Source: Bacteroidota bacterium
Lineage (GTDB): Bacteria > Bacteroidota > Bacteroidia > Flavobacteriales > Flavobacteriaceae
Assembly (NCBI GenBank): GCA_009936675.1
Contig: JAACDY010000164.1
Location: forward strand, 1 to 13,795
Direction: 5' to 3'
DNA: 13,795 bases
This document shows positions 6,902 to 13,523 of the stretch, one piece after another (position 1 is the stretch's first letter; every line of letters starts with the position of its first letter). The notes beneath the pieces are model-generated. The model was not told where the DNA came from. It did no database searches and was given only the letters and a program-made list of their open reading frames with translations. Both the position numbers and the translations under genes were made by a program.

Positions 6902-8183
6902 TATTTGATAAAGCTAAAGCTGAGTTAATGTATGTTGATTCTGGTGTGAAAGATATGCAATCGAGCTGGGTTTTCAAATCTGCTATGGCATTTAAATAAT
7001 CAATTTTTAATTCTTTGGAAATGGGCTTGGCATCGGGGAGTTTTTGTTTGAAAGGGTCAACTTGTCTGCCGTTTCTCCAGAATCGATAGCACACATGGGG
7101 CCCTGAAGTATAGCCTGTCATGCCTACCCATCCTATGACCTGACCTTGGTTAACCCATTCTCCCACTTTTACCTTTCGGCGTTTCATGTGAAGGTATTGA
7201 GTGCTGTATGTATTATTGTGTTTGATGGTAACATAGTTTCCATTGCCTCGGCTATAGGAGGATTTGACGACCATTCCATTGGCAGTAGCCAGTATGGGGG
7301 TTCCCACACTAGCAGCAAAATCTGTACCCCGATGGGGCTTTATACGATTGCCATAATAAGCAATTCTTCGCTTGAGATTGTAACGTGAGGTGACTGGCCC
7401 AAATTTTACGGGTGCTTTAAGAAATGCTCTTCTCAGGTTTTTGGCATTATGATCGAAGTATTCTACAATCCCTTTGATTGAATCGGGTTGAAACTCAAAG
7501 GCATAAAAATCCTTCCCAGCATGTTCAAAAATAGCCGCTTTGATGCGTTCAATTCCAATGGATACCGTATCATCGACAAATTTTTCGGAATAGATCACTT
7601 TGAATCGATCTCCTTTGTGGAGTCGGTAAAAATCAATATTCCAAGCATACACATCGGCGAGGTAATAAGTTAACTGGTCGTTTAATCCACTAGTCGTCAT
7701 AGTTTCGTAGAGTGAATTTTCGATCAGACCATTTCCTTCTTTGGTAACGATTTTAATGGGCTTGACCACTTTTTTACCATAAATACTGTCTCGGAGTTGA
7801 ACAACGGTATAACTGTCAATTTGGGGCTCGTAAATAAAGGCTTTGGGTTTGGCTATGCTGTCTTTTGAAAAGAAAAGACTGTAGGACTTTCCTGCCACTA
7901 GTCTCCTGACGCTAACCTTATTTTTAATGGTTTTCAGAATGTTGTAGACCTCGGGGTAGTCAATACCGTTGTCTTCGAGAATAGAACCGAAAGTGTCTCC
8001 CCTTTTGATTTTCTTTTTTACCACTTTGAATTGATCCAAGTCAAAGCCGTATTTGATGTTTTTGGGTTTCATTTCGACTTTAGCATCAATGGGCTCAGCT
8101 AAAGTAATTTGCTTTTTGGTCTCACAAGAGGAAAACAAAACAACAATTGCTAGTAAATATAGTTTTACAAAAATTTTATTCAA
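6888..8183 (-). CDS. M23 family peptidoglycan endopeptidase, lipoprotein
   Basis: Predicted outer-membrane or periplasmic lipoprotein that cleaves peptidoglycan cross-links (LytM-type Zn peptidase). Residues 1-19 form a lipoprotein signal with lipobox FSSC (lipidated C20). Residues about 54-105 resemble an OapA/LysM-like module (IKRGDTFGSILEDNGI). A linking domain follows, and the M23 domain occupies about 258-380: HRGTDFA (H284, D288), YLHM (H332) and GPHVCYRF (H363). The usual HxH pair is HxC here, with cysteine (C365) in place of the third zinc ligand. The gene starts at TTG (8183): the frame is open back to a TAA at 8226-8228 without ATG or GTG, and the next methionine (M38) would lose the lipobox. 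It lies 108 bases after the DUF3108 gene and overlaps pgi by 14 bases. No promoter motif was seen in the upstream gap. Confidence 0.9.
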   Translation of the reverse strand: MNKIFVKLYLLAIVVLFSSCETKKQITLAEPIDAKVEMKPKNIKYGFDLDQFKVVKKKIKRGDTFGSILEDNGIDYPEVYNILKTIKNKVSVRRLVAGKSYSLFFSKDSIAKPKAFIYEPQIDSYTVVQLRDSIYGKKVVKPIKIVTKEGNGLIENSLYETMTTSGLNDQLTYYLADVYAWNIDFYRLHKGDRFKVIYSEKFVDDTVSIGIERIKAAIFEHAGKDFYAFEFQPDSIKGIVEYFDHNAKNLRRAFLKAPVKFGPVTSRYNLKRRIAYYGNRIKPHRGTDFAASVGTPILATANGMVVKSSYSRGNGNYVTIKHNNTYSTQYLHMKRRKVKVGEWVNQGQVIGWVGMTGYTSGPHVCYRFWRNGRQVDPFKQKLPDAKPISKELKIDYLNAIADLKTQLDCISFTPESTYINSALALSNSDIQ

Positions 8184-8291
8184 AACTGTGCGAATTAATT
8201 TTTTGTTTAAGACAAATTTCCTGCTTTATCTGCTGAATTACAAAGCTTTTAACAAAAAGTTTTACATAGAGTAATAAACAATTTGAGGGAT

Positions 8292-9104
8292 CTAATTGAA
8301 TTGGATTTCAAAAGGAGCCACTAGATTTTTGAACTTTTCCAAATCCACCTTGATGGAACCAATGGCTAAATCGGCTTGCAGTCGAATGGGAATTTTATTA
8401 CCGTCGTCTGTGATCCAAAGAGTAACACTTTCTTGTTCTCTAAAAACCCTACCAGACTGAACATAGGGTCGAAACTTCATACATCGAATTTTGCCAAACT
8501 TTGTATGAAGGGTTTCTTTTTCCAAAAACTTCATTTTAAAAACATAGTTTTCTTTATCGAAAAACATATTGATGCTAAAGGTTTCGTTGGGCTCTAATCT
8601 ATTGTTGGGATAAAATGCTCTGAGGTAGTAAAAGGCAGAGATAAGGTCTTGAGCATTATCAGAAATTTTAAAAGTCTCCTGTTTTTTATATTTGAGGTCA
8701 TTGACATGTGCCAAATTTTGATTGTGATCAAAATTAATTTCTAAATTTTTGGTATAACCCCCTTCGTAGATATCACGAATAAACCAATAAGGTATAATCT
8801 TTTTTTCATCAAAATAGGTGTCGTAGTAATCTTCTACCTTAAAAAACCAACGGGCCAGACCAGTTGTTGTTCCATAACCTTTGGCATGTAAAACTGGTTT
8901 GCCGTTCAGTGAATCTCGGGAGAGTTCTATGGTAGTATAGCTGGCATTGAAAAAACCGTAGTGGATTCTAAACTGAAACCATTCTCCTGCCTTGAAAGGA
9001 AGTTTTAGCTCATCAGGGCTATTGTCTTCGCTTATTTGAGCGAATCCGAATAAACCTATGCCGTAAATAAAAAGAAATAAAAGTTGTTTTATTTTCATGG
9101 CCAT
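8292..9104 (-). CDS. DUF3108 family secreted envelope protein
   Basis: This is an exported protein of unknown function. The N-terminus (residues 1 to about 22: MAMKIKQLLFLFIYGIGLFG) is a typical signal peptide, probably cleaved after the alanine of FGFA. The mature part looks beta-rich with many aromatic residues: KAGEWFQFRIHYGFFNASYTTIEL near the start (here shown only as the first strand pair), then VEDYYDTYFDE, SAFYYLRAFYP and a C-terminal VTLWITDDGNKIPIRL. The general scheme (an acid-stable beta sheet ending in W-x-T/S-D-D-x-x-x-x-P) is what I associate with DUF3108, but the assignment is from memory. Two ATGs, at 9104 and 9098, are possible starts; the second gives MKIKQLLF, an equally good signal peptide. 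It lies 65 bases after uvrC and 108 before the M23 lipoprotein. The pairing suggests an envelope role (inference). Stop is TAG. Confidence 0.8.
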   Translation of the reverse strand: MAMKIKQLLFLFIYGIGLFGFAQISEDNSPDELKLPFKAGEWFQFRIHYGFFNASYTTIELSRDSLNGKPVLHAKGYGTTTGLARWFFKVEDYYDTYFDEKKIIPYWFIRDIYEGGYTKNLEINFDHNQNLAHVNDLKYKKQETFKISDNAQDLISAFYYLRAFYPNNRLEPNETFSINMFFDKENYVFKMKFLEKETLHTKFGKIRCMKFRPYVQSGRVFREQESVTLWITDDGNKIPIRLQADLAIGSIKVDLEKFKNLVAPFEIQFN

Positions 9105-9169
9105 CCACGGGTAAAATTAAGTAATTGATTGTAAAATCATTTTTTTAAGCGTTAAGAATAAGGATAAAA

Positions 9170-10963
9170 TTAAAGCTTCTGAAGTTTTTGAAAAATTTTG
9201 ACCCCTTTGACCTCCCCTAGTAGCTCAATGATTTCGGCTTCTGGAGCTCCTTTGATTCTTTTGAGGGATTTAAACCTTTTGAGCAACATTTCTTTAGTTT
9301 TAGGGCCAATGCCTTCTACTTCGTCAAGTGGAGATTTTAGGGCATTTTTACTCCGAATGTTGCGGTGTAGCGTCAATCCAAAACGGTGCGCTTCGTTTCT
9401 CAACTGCTGAATGACTTTTAAAGTTTCTGATTTTTTATCCAAATACATGGGAATGCTGTCTCCTGGATAATAGATTTCCTCCAATCTTTTGGCGATACCA
9501 ATGATGGCAATCTGACCCCTTAGACCCAATCGATTCAAACTTTTTACAGCCGAGGAAAGTTGTCCCTTTCCTCCATCAATGACGATTAGCTGGGGTAGGG
9601 ACTGCCCCTCGTCGGAGAGGCGTTTATAACGGCGGTGCACCACTTCTTCCATAGAGGCAAAATCATCAGGCCCCTCAACGGTTTTTATTTTAAAATGGCG
9701 GTAATCCTTTTTGAAAGGTTTACCGTTTCTAAAAACCACACAGGCGGCGGTGGGGTTGGTTCCTTGGATGTTAGAATTGTCAAAACACTCAATGTGAACG
9801 GGTTCGTCTTGGAGGCGCAAATCCGTTTTCATCTGTTGCATTAACCTCTTAATGTGGCGTTCTGGATCCACGATTTTCATTTGTTTAAAACGTTCCAATC
9901 GAAAGAACTTGGCATTCCTTTGTGAAAGCTCCACCAGCTTTTTTTTGTCCCCCAGTTTGGGGACCGTTACCTTGATTTTAGGACCTAAGTCCACTTCAAA
10001 AGGGAGGTATATTTCCTTGGATTGAGAATTGAAACGTTGTCGTAAATCAACAATGGCCAAGGGCAACATTTCGGCATCGGTTTCCTCCAGTTTTTTTTTG
10101 ATTTCTACCGTATGAGATCGGATAATAGAACCAAAAGCCACTTGAAAAAAATTGACATATCCATAGCGCTCGTCCGAAATGATGGTAAACACATCCACAT
10201 TGGTGATTTTGGAGTTGACCACCGTAGATTTGGCTTGGTAATTTTCCAGAGATTCTAGCTTTTCCTTGATTTCTTGGGCGCGTTCGAATTCCATAGCGGA
10301 AGCATATTGCTTCATTTGGGTTTTGAATTGATCCAGTGACCGTCGGAAATTCCCCTTGATGATGTCTCGGATGGCTGCGATGTTTTGGTTGTATTCTTCC
10401 TCTTTCACTTTTGATTCGCAGGGAGCCAGACAGTTGCCGATATGGTATTCAAGACAAACTTTGTAGGATTGCTTTTGGATTTTTTCTTCAGACAAGTCGT
10501 AGTTACAGGTGCGTATAGGATAGAGACCCCTGATGAGTTCCAATAGCGTATATACGGTTTTTACATTGGGGTAGGGCCCAAAATACTCCGATCCGTCTCG
10601 AATCACCTTTCGGGTACTGAATATGCGTGGGAAAGCTTCTTTTTTGACACAAATCCAAGGGTAGGTCTTGTCGTCTTTGAGAAGAATATTGTAACGGGGG
10701 CGGTATTTTTTGATCAGGTTGTTTTCCAGCAGTAGTGCATCGACCTCAGTAGGAACCACTATGTGTTCCATACGGTGAATTTTTTTGACCAGAATTCGGG
10801 TTTTGGCATTGTCGTGTACTTTGGTAAAATAGGAAGTCACCCTGCGTTTTAAGTTGTTTGCTTTACCCACGTAAATCACGGTATCATTTTTGTCAAAATA
10901 CTGATAGACCCCAGGATCGGTAGGGAGTGTTTTGAACTGAATGGCTATAGGAGGTTGTTCCAT
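9170..10963 (-). CDS. uvrC: Excinuclease ABC subunit C
   Basis: Makes both incisions in nucleotide excision repair after UvrA and UvrB locate the lesion. The 597-residue protein shows the full domain order. The GIY-YIG nuclease is at about 15-95, with GVYQYF and VIYVGKANNLKRR. Four cysteines at 153, 170, 178 and 182 match the iron-sulphur ligands known in UvrC. The UVR (UvrB-binding) motif is at about 211-241. The RNase H-like nuclease follows, with ECFDNSNIQGT, EGPDDFASMEE, VIDGGKGQL and LTLHRNIRSK. Tandem helix-hairpin-helix motifs close the protein (VEGIGPKTKEMLLKRF, then GAPEAEIIELLGEVKGV). Start is ATG at 10961-10963, divergent from the cyclo-ligase gene. The 96-base gap between the two starts should hold both promoters, but I find no exact TAnnTTTG there. 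Confidence 0.97.
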   Translation of the reverse strand: MEQPPIAIQFKTLPTDPGVYQYFDKNDTVIYVGKANNLKRRVTSYFTKVHDNAKTRILVKKIHRMEHIVVPTEVDALLLENNLIKKYRPRYNILLKDDKTYPWICVKKEAFPRIFSTRKVIRDGSEYFGPYPNVKTVYTLLELIRGLYPIRTCNYDLSEEKIQKQSYKVCLEYHIGNCLAPCESKVKEEEYNQNIAAIRDIIKGNFRRSLDQFKTQMKQYASAMEFERAQEIKEKLESLENYQAKSTVVNSKITNVDVFTIISDERYGYVNFFQVAFGSIIRSHTVEIKKKLEETDAEMLPLAIVDLRQRFNSQSKEIYLPFEVDLGPKIKVTVPKLGDKKKLVELSQRNAKFFRLERFKQMKIVDPERHIKRLMQQMKTDLRLQDEPVHIECFDNSNIQGTNPTAACVVFRNGKPFKKDYRHFKIKTVEGPDDFASMEEVVHRRYKRLSDEGQSLPQLIVIDGGKGQLSSAVKSLNRLGLRGQIAIIGIAKRLEEIYYPGDSIPMYLDKKSETLKVIQQLRNEAHRFGLTLHRNIRSKNALKSPLDEVEGIGPKTKEMLLKRFKSLKRIKGAPEAEIIELLGEVKGVKIFQKLQKL

Positions 10964-11059
10964 AGGACGAAGTTACGTTTTTCTCTAAGCAATAGAAAAA
11001 AGCTCTTTGAGCATAGGGATGGTCAAATATGCTTAATTTTAAAGAAAAAATTTAATAAT

Positions 11060-11623
11060 TTGAGCACCAAGGCAGCCTTAAGAAAGGAATACCGAAAGCG
11101 AAGAGATATCCTAACGGAAGATCAAATCGCTGAATGTAGTATAGAGATTTCCAATCGTTGTTTGACCCTAGATATTTGGGAGTATTCCCAGTACCATCTT
11201 TTTATGACGGCCGAAAAAAACAAAGAGGTTGACACCTCCTACTTGCTTTCCATTCTTCAAGGAAAAGACAAACAGCCTGTTGTTCCCAAAATGGTCGATG
11301 ACCAGTCATTGGAACATTTCTTGCTCACGGATCAAACTCCTTTAAAATTGAACCGCTGGGGCATCCCTGAACCGCTTTCCGGAATTGCCCTAACCCCCCA
11401 ACAAATTGAGGTGGTTTTTGTTCCCCTTTTGGTCTTTGATCTGAGGGGTCATCGTGTGGGATATGGCAAAGGTTATTACGATCGTTTTTTGGGAGAATGT
11501 CCCAAAAGTACCATCAAAGTAGGGCTGTCTTTTTTTGATCCTGTTTCCAAAATTGAAGACATTGACTCCCACGATATAACTTTGGATTATGTTGTTTCGC
11601 CACGGGAGGTTTTTGTTTTTTAA
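11060..11623 (+). CDS. 5-formyltetrahydrofolate cyclo-ligase, probable TTG start
   Basis: Uses ATP to convert 5-formyltetrahydrofolate to 5,10-methenyltetrahydrofolate, returning a stored folate form to the one-carbon pool. From the TTG at 11060 the product is 187 residues, the usual family length. It opens with the basic helix STKAALRKEYRKRRDIL and carries the signature nucleotide/folate-binding loop GHRVGYGKGYYDRFL (130-144). FVPLLVFD (120-127) and NRWGIPEP (98-105) are also typical. The frame is open further upstream to a TTG at 10955 inside uvrC, but those 35 codons look like untranslated sequence, being AT-rich and without family similarity. There is no in-frame ATG before residue 49. 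The gene is fau/ygfA-like; I leave the symbol blank because naming varies. Confidence 0.88.
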   Translation: MSTKAALRKEYRKRRDILTEDQIAECSIEISNRCLTLDIWEYSQYHLFMTAEKNKEVDTSYLLSILQGKDKQPVVPKMVDDQSLEHFLLTDQTPLKLNRWGIPEPLSGIALTPQQIEVVFVPLLVFDLRGHRVGYGKGYYDRFLGECPKSTIKVGLSFFDPVSKIEDIDSHDITLDYVVSPREVFVF

Positions 11624-11770
11624 GGGTTTTATAATAACTTTATAGGGTCTCAAGTGTCTTTTCTGCCATAGAATTTATGTTGTTAGTTTTTTGTTTTTGT
11701 TGGAAGTAAGGGTTGAGATGTTGCAACTTAAGTAATCAAAAATTAATGGTACCCCAATACTTCCCAGCTT
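11624..11770 (+). other. Largest intergenic gap
   Basis: These 147 bases between the cyclo-ligase and the COQ4-like gene are AT-rich with several T runs. A short all-AT inverted repeat is present shortly after the cyclo-ligase stop (TATAA, five bases, TTATA), too weak to call a terminator. No exact TAnnTTTG box was found on the plus strand. The COQ4-like gene presumably has a promoter here that does not match the consensus closely. Confidence 0.5.
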
Positions 11771-12319
11771 ATGACTTTAGACAGATTACTTGACGATTTT
11801 TACAAGAAAAATCAAATTCCAGAGGATGGAGGGATTTATCAAGATACGTTTAATATAAAAATAGTAGGACTTAATCTAAAACTGCCAAATCCTCGATTTA
11901 GAAAAGAAGTCATTCATATACATGATATTCAGCATATACTGAATCAATGCGATACCTCTTGGAAAGGGGAGGGGTATATTGCAGGTTGGGAAATTTCTAC
12001 AGGATTGTGGAAATATTTTCCCATTTCACTGTCCAGCTTGTGGGCTATGGGGCATAGTTTTTGGCTTTATCCTAAAGCAGTTTTCCAAGGGTTTAAAAAA
12101 GGACTAAACGATATTGGGATAATTGATCTGAAAATAACTAAGTCCGAATTTATGAAAATGGAATTTGATCAATTGGTAGAGCTAGCTCGTAAAGAAAAAA
12201 GGAAGGAAATGGGCGTTTTCAAATGGATTAAATTTATTTTTTGGATTTTGCTCAGTCAAATTATTTTTCTTCTACCATTTTTATCTCCAATTATCTTGAT
12301 TCTATTGATATTTATATAG
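11771..12319 (+). CDS. COQ4-like protein with C-terminal membrane anchor
   Basis: The 182-residue product carries H51-D52-I-Q-H55 followed by exactly 11 residues and E67, which is the HDxxHx11E metal-binding motif of the COQ4 family (ubiquinone biosynthesis). The surrounding DTSWKGEGYIAGWE (61-74) also fits that family. COQ4 has recently been assigned the oxidative decarboxylation at ring carbon C1. Flavobacteria are expected to make menaquinone, so the role here is unknown. A moderately hydrophobic stretch (about 82-103) follows the motif. The C-terminal 30 residues are strongly hydrophobic (about 152-182) and would form one or two membrane segments, placing the rest probably in the cytoplasm. 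It starts at ATG after a 147-base gap and ends in TAG, convergent with lspA. The gene stands alone, so context adds nothing. I am sure of the motif and less sure of the family. Confidence 0.7.
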   Translation: MTLDRLLDDFYKKNQIPEDGGIYQDTFNIKIVGLNLKLPNPRFRKEVIHIHDIQHILNQCDTSWKGEGYIAGWEISTGLWKYFPISLSSLWAMGHSFWLYPKAVFQGFKKGLNDIGIIDLKITKSEFMKMEFDQLVELARKEKRKEMGVFKWIKFIFWILLSQIIFLLPFLSPIILILLIFI

Positions 12320-12344
12320 AAATTATTTGAAGAGGGTTGGCCAA

Positions 12345-12358
12345 AACTCAAAAGAGTT
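12345..12358. terminator. Small hairpin between convergent genes
   Basis: AACTC-AAAA-GAGTT forms a perfect five-pair stem with a four-base loop in the 48-base gap between the ends of the COQ4-like gene and lspA. On the minus strand it is followed by only two further T residues, and on the plus strand by a mixed sequence. It could be a weak bidirectional terminator, but the stem is short and AT-rich. Confidence 0.3.
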
Positions 12359-12367
12359 GTGATAAAA

Positions 12368-13024
12368 CTACTGAGCTTTTCCAAAAATTTTTTTGTTAAA
12401 AACAATTAAAATTCCCACCCCTATACTGATGGCTGTATCGGCAATGTTAAAGACATATTGAAAAAAAGTATAGTGCTGACCTCCTACCCAAGGCATCCAA
12501 TCGGGCCAATTCCAACTCACTAGCGGAAATTGTAACATGTCGACTACATGGCCTTGAAAGATGGAAGCATAACCACCTCCCTCGGGAAAGAGCGTGGCTA
12601 CTTGACCGTAACTGTGGGAAAAAATGAGCCCGTAAAAGACCGAGTCGATGATGTTTCCCAAGGCGCCGGCAAAAATCAAACACAATGCCCAACGAAATAG
12701 ATTGGATGTTTGTTTGCGGATGTTGTCCCACAACCAATAACCAATTCCTACAATGGCCAACAAACGAAATATGGTTAGCACTAGTTTGGCAGTTTTGTCG
12801 GAGAAAAAGGGGAAAATATCATTGAGTTTGGTTCCCATGGCCATTCCTTTGTTTTCTACAAAAAGCAGTTTGAAAAACCCCCAATCAACGATTGCACTGT
12901 TCCCATAAAGAGAGAGCGGATAATTCAGTTTGATGAAAAACTTGGATGCTTGATCCATCAACAGCAAGACCAGTACAATGGCTATGGCTGTTGGGAGGTT
13001 GATATTGGAGACCTTAAATTTCAA
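12368..13024 (-). CDS. lspA: Lipoprotein signal peptidase (signal peptidase II), TTG start
   Basis: Inner-membrane aspartyl protease that removes the signal peptide of prolipoproteins such as the M23 lipoprotein in this window. At 218 residues it is longer than the roughly 165-residue E. coli enzyme. Hydrophobic helices lie at about 11-30, 82-99, 110-133 and 188-209. Conserved motifs are MDQASKFF (D24), VENKGMAMG (N58), GALGNIIDSVFYG (D127), and the catalytic pair D162 (GHVVDML) and D196 (FNIADTAISIG). The extra length lies between D127 and D196, including SHSYGQVATLFPEGGGY and WNWPDWMPWVGG, as I recall for Bacteroidota LspA. The start is TTG at 13024: the upstream gene's TAG (13028-13030) is in the same frame only one codon away, and the next methionine is residue 23. 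It closes the ileS-dksA-like-lspA cluster. Confidence 0.94.
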   Translation of the reverse strand: MKFKVSNINLPTAIAIVLVLLLMDQASKFFIKLNYPLSLYGNSAIVDWGFFKLLFVENKGMAMGTKLNDIFPFFSDKTAKLVLTIFRLLAIVGIGYWLWDNIRKQTSNLFRWALCLIFAGALGNIIDSVFYGLIFSHSYGQVATLFPEGGGYASIFQGHVVDMLQFPLVSWNWPDWMPWVGGQHYTFFQYVFNIADTAISIGVGILIVFNKKIFGKAQ

Positions 13025-13027
13025 ACG

Positions 13028-13411
13028 CTATTTTTGCAAGTTTTTGGCCTCAATGCTTAAGGTCGCATGGGGAACCAGTAAGAGTCTCTTTTTGTTGATC
13101 AGTTTTCCGGTTACACGACAAACGCCATAGGTCTTATTTTCAATGCGAATCATGGCATTTTTTAGGTCACGAATGAATTTTTCCTGACGGATGGCCAATT
13201 GTGTATTGGCTTCCTTGGACATGGTTTCCGATCCTTCCTCAAAGGCCTTAAAAGTGGGGGAGGTATCATCTGTACCATTGTTACCGTCGTTCATGTAGGC
13301 ACTCCTCAACAGTTCTAAATCTGCTTGGGCTTTGTTGATCTTTTCTTCAATCAATTTTCTGAAGTTTTCCAAATCTTCGTCCGAATATCGAGCTTTTGTT
13401 TCTTTAGCCAT
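13028..13411 (-). CDS. TraR/DksA-family protein with degenerate zinc finger
   Basis: DksA-family proteins bind in the secondary channel of RNA polymerase and adjust transcription, often with ppGpp. The 127-residue product has the family layout: an N-terminal helix (8-40), a short acidic loop (NDGNNGTDD, 41-49), a second helix forming the other arm of the coiled coil (about 64-92), and the zinc-finger region YGVCRVTGKLINKKRLL with PHATLSIEAKN (95-124). Of the four usual cysteines only C98 remains; the others are T101, S119 and A122, so zinc is unlikely to be bound there. Flavobacteria homologues appear to share this, so it is probably a stable variant. The ATG at 13411 lies one base after the original ileS stop, and the TAG is two codons before the lspA start, so all three are likely co-transcribed. 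Confidence 0.92.
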   Translation of the reverse strand: MAKETKARYSDEDLENFRKLIEEKINKAQADLELLRSAYMNDGNNGTDDTSPTFKAFEEGSETMSKEANTQLAIRQEKFIRDLKNAMIRIENKTYGVCRVTGKLINKKRLLLVPHATLSIEAKNLQK

Positions 13412-13412
13412 C

Positions 13413-13523
13413 TTAAATCTTTTTAATCGTTATTTGTATTTTAATGTCGTCAAATACAATCTCGGTTCCATCGGTCATTACCTGGGGAAAATGAATCTTT
13501 TCTCCTAGGGTCTCCGAGCGTAT
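13413..13523 (-). pseudogene. ileS: Stranded C-terminal tail of ileS beyond the TAG
   Basis: In the same frame as ileS, directly after the TAG, 36 sense codons follow and end in TAA at 13413-13415. The peptide begins IRSETLGEKIHF, continues TDGTEIVFDDIKI and ends ITIKKI, which is the usual end of a Flavobacteria IleS (SETL, an acidic strand, then FDDIK and a lysine-rich end). The TAA lies one base before the ATG of the DksA-like gene, the spacing expected in this operon. No start codon within it would produce it as a separate protein of interest. The preserved coding character shows that any mutation is very recent or is not real. Confidence 0.85.

Noticed and set aside
9126..9141. Small inverted repeat (TGATT, TTAC, AATCA) between uvrC and the DUF3108 gene
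   Set aside because: Only five AT-rich pairs and no following T run in the direction of transcription; probably chance.
10955..11059. Upstream TTG start for the cyclo-ligase, overlapping uvrC
   Set aside because: It would add 35 residues with no family similarity and place the start inside the uvrC coding region; the TTG at 11060 gives the normal length.
11054..11063. TAATAATTTG as a promoter box for the cyclo-ligase
   Set aside because: The spacing does not fit TAnnTTTG and it overlaps the start codon itself.
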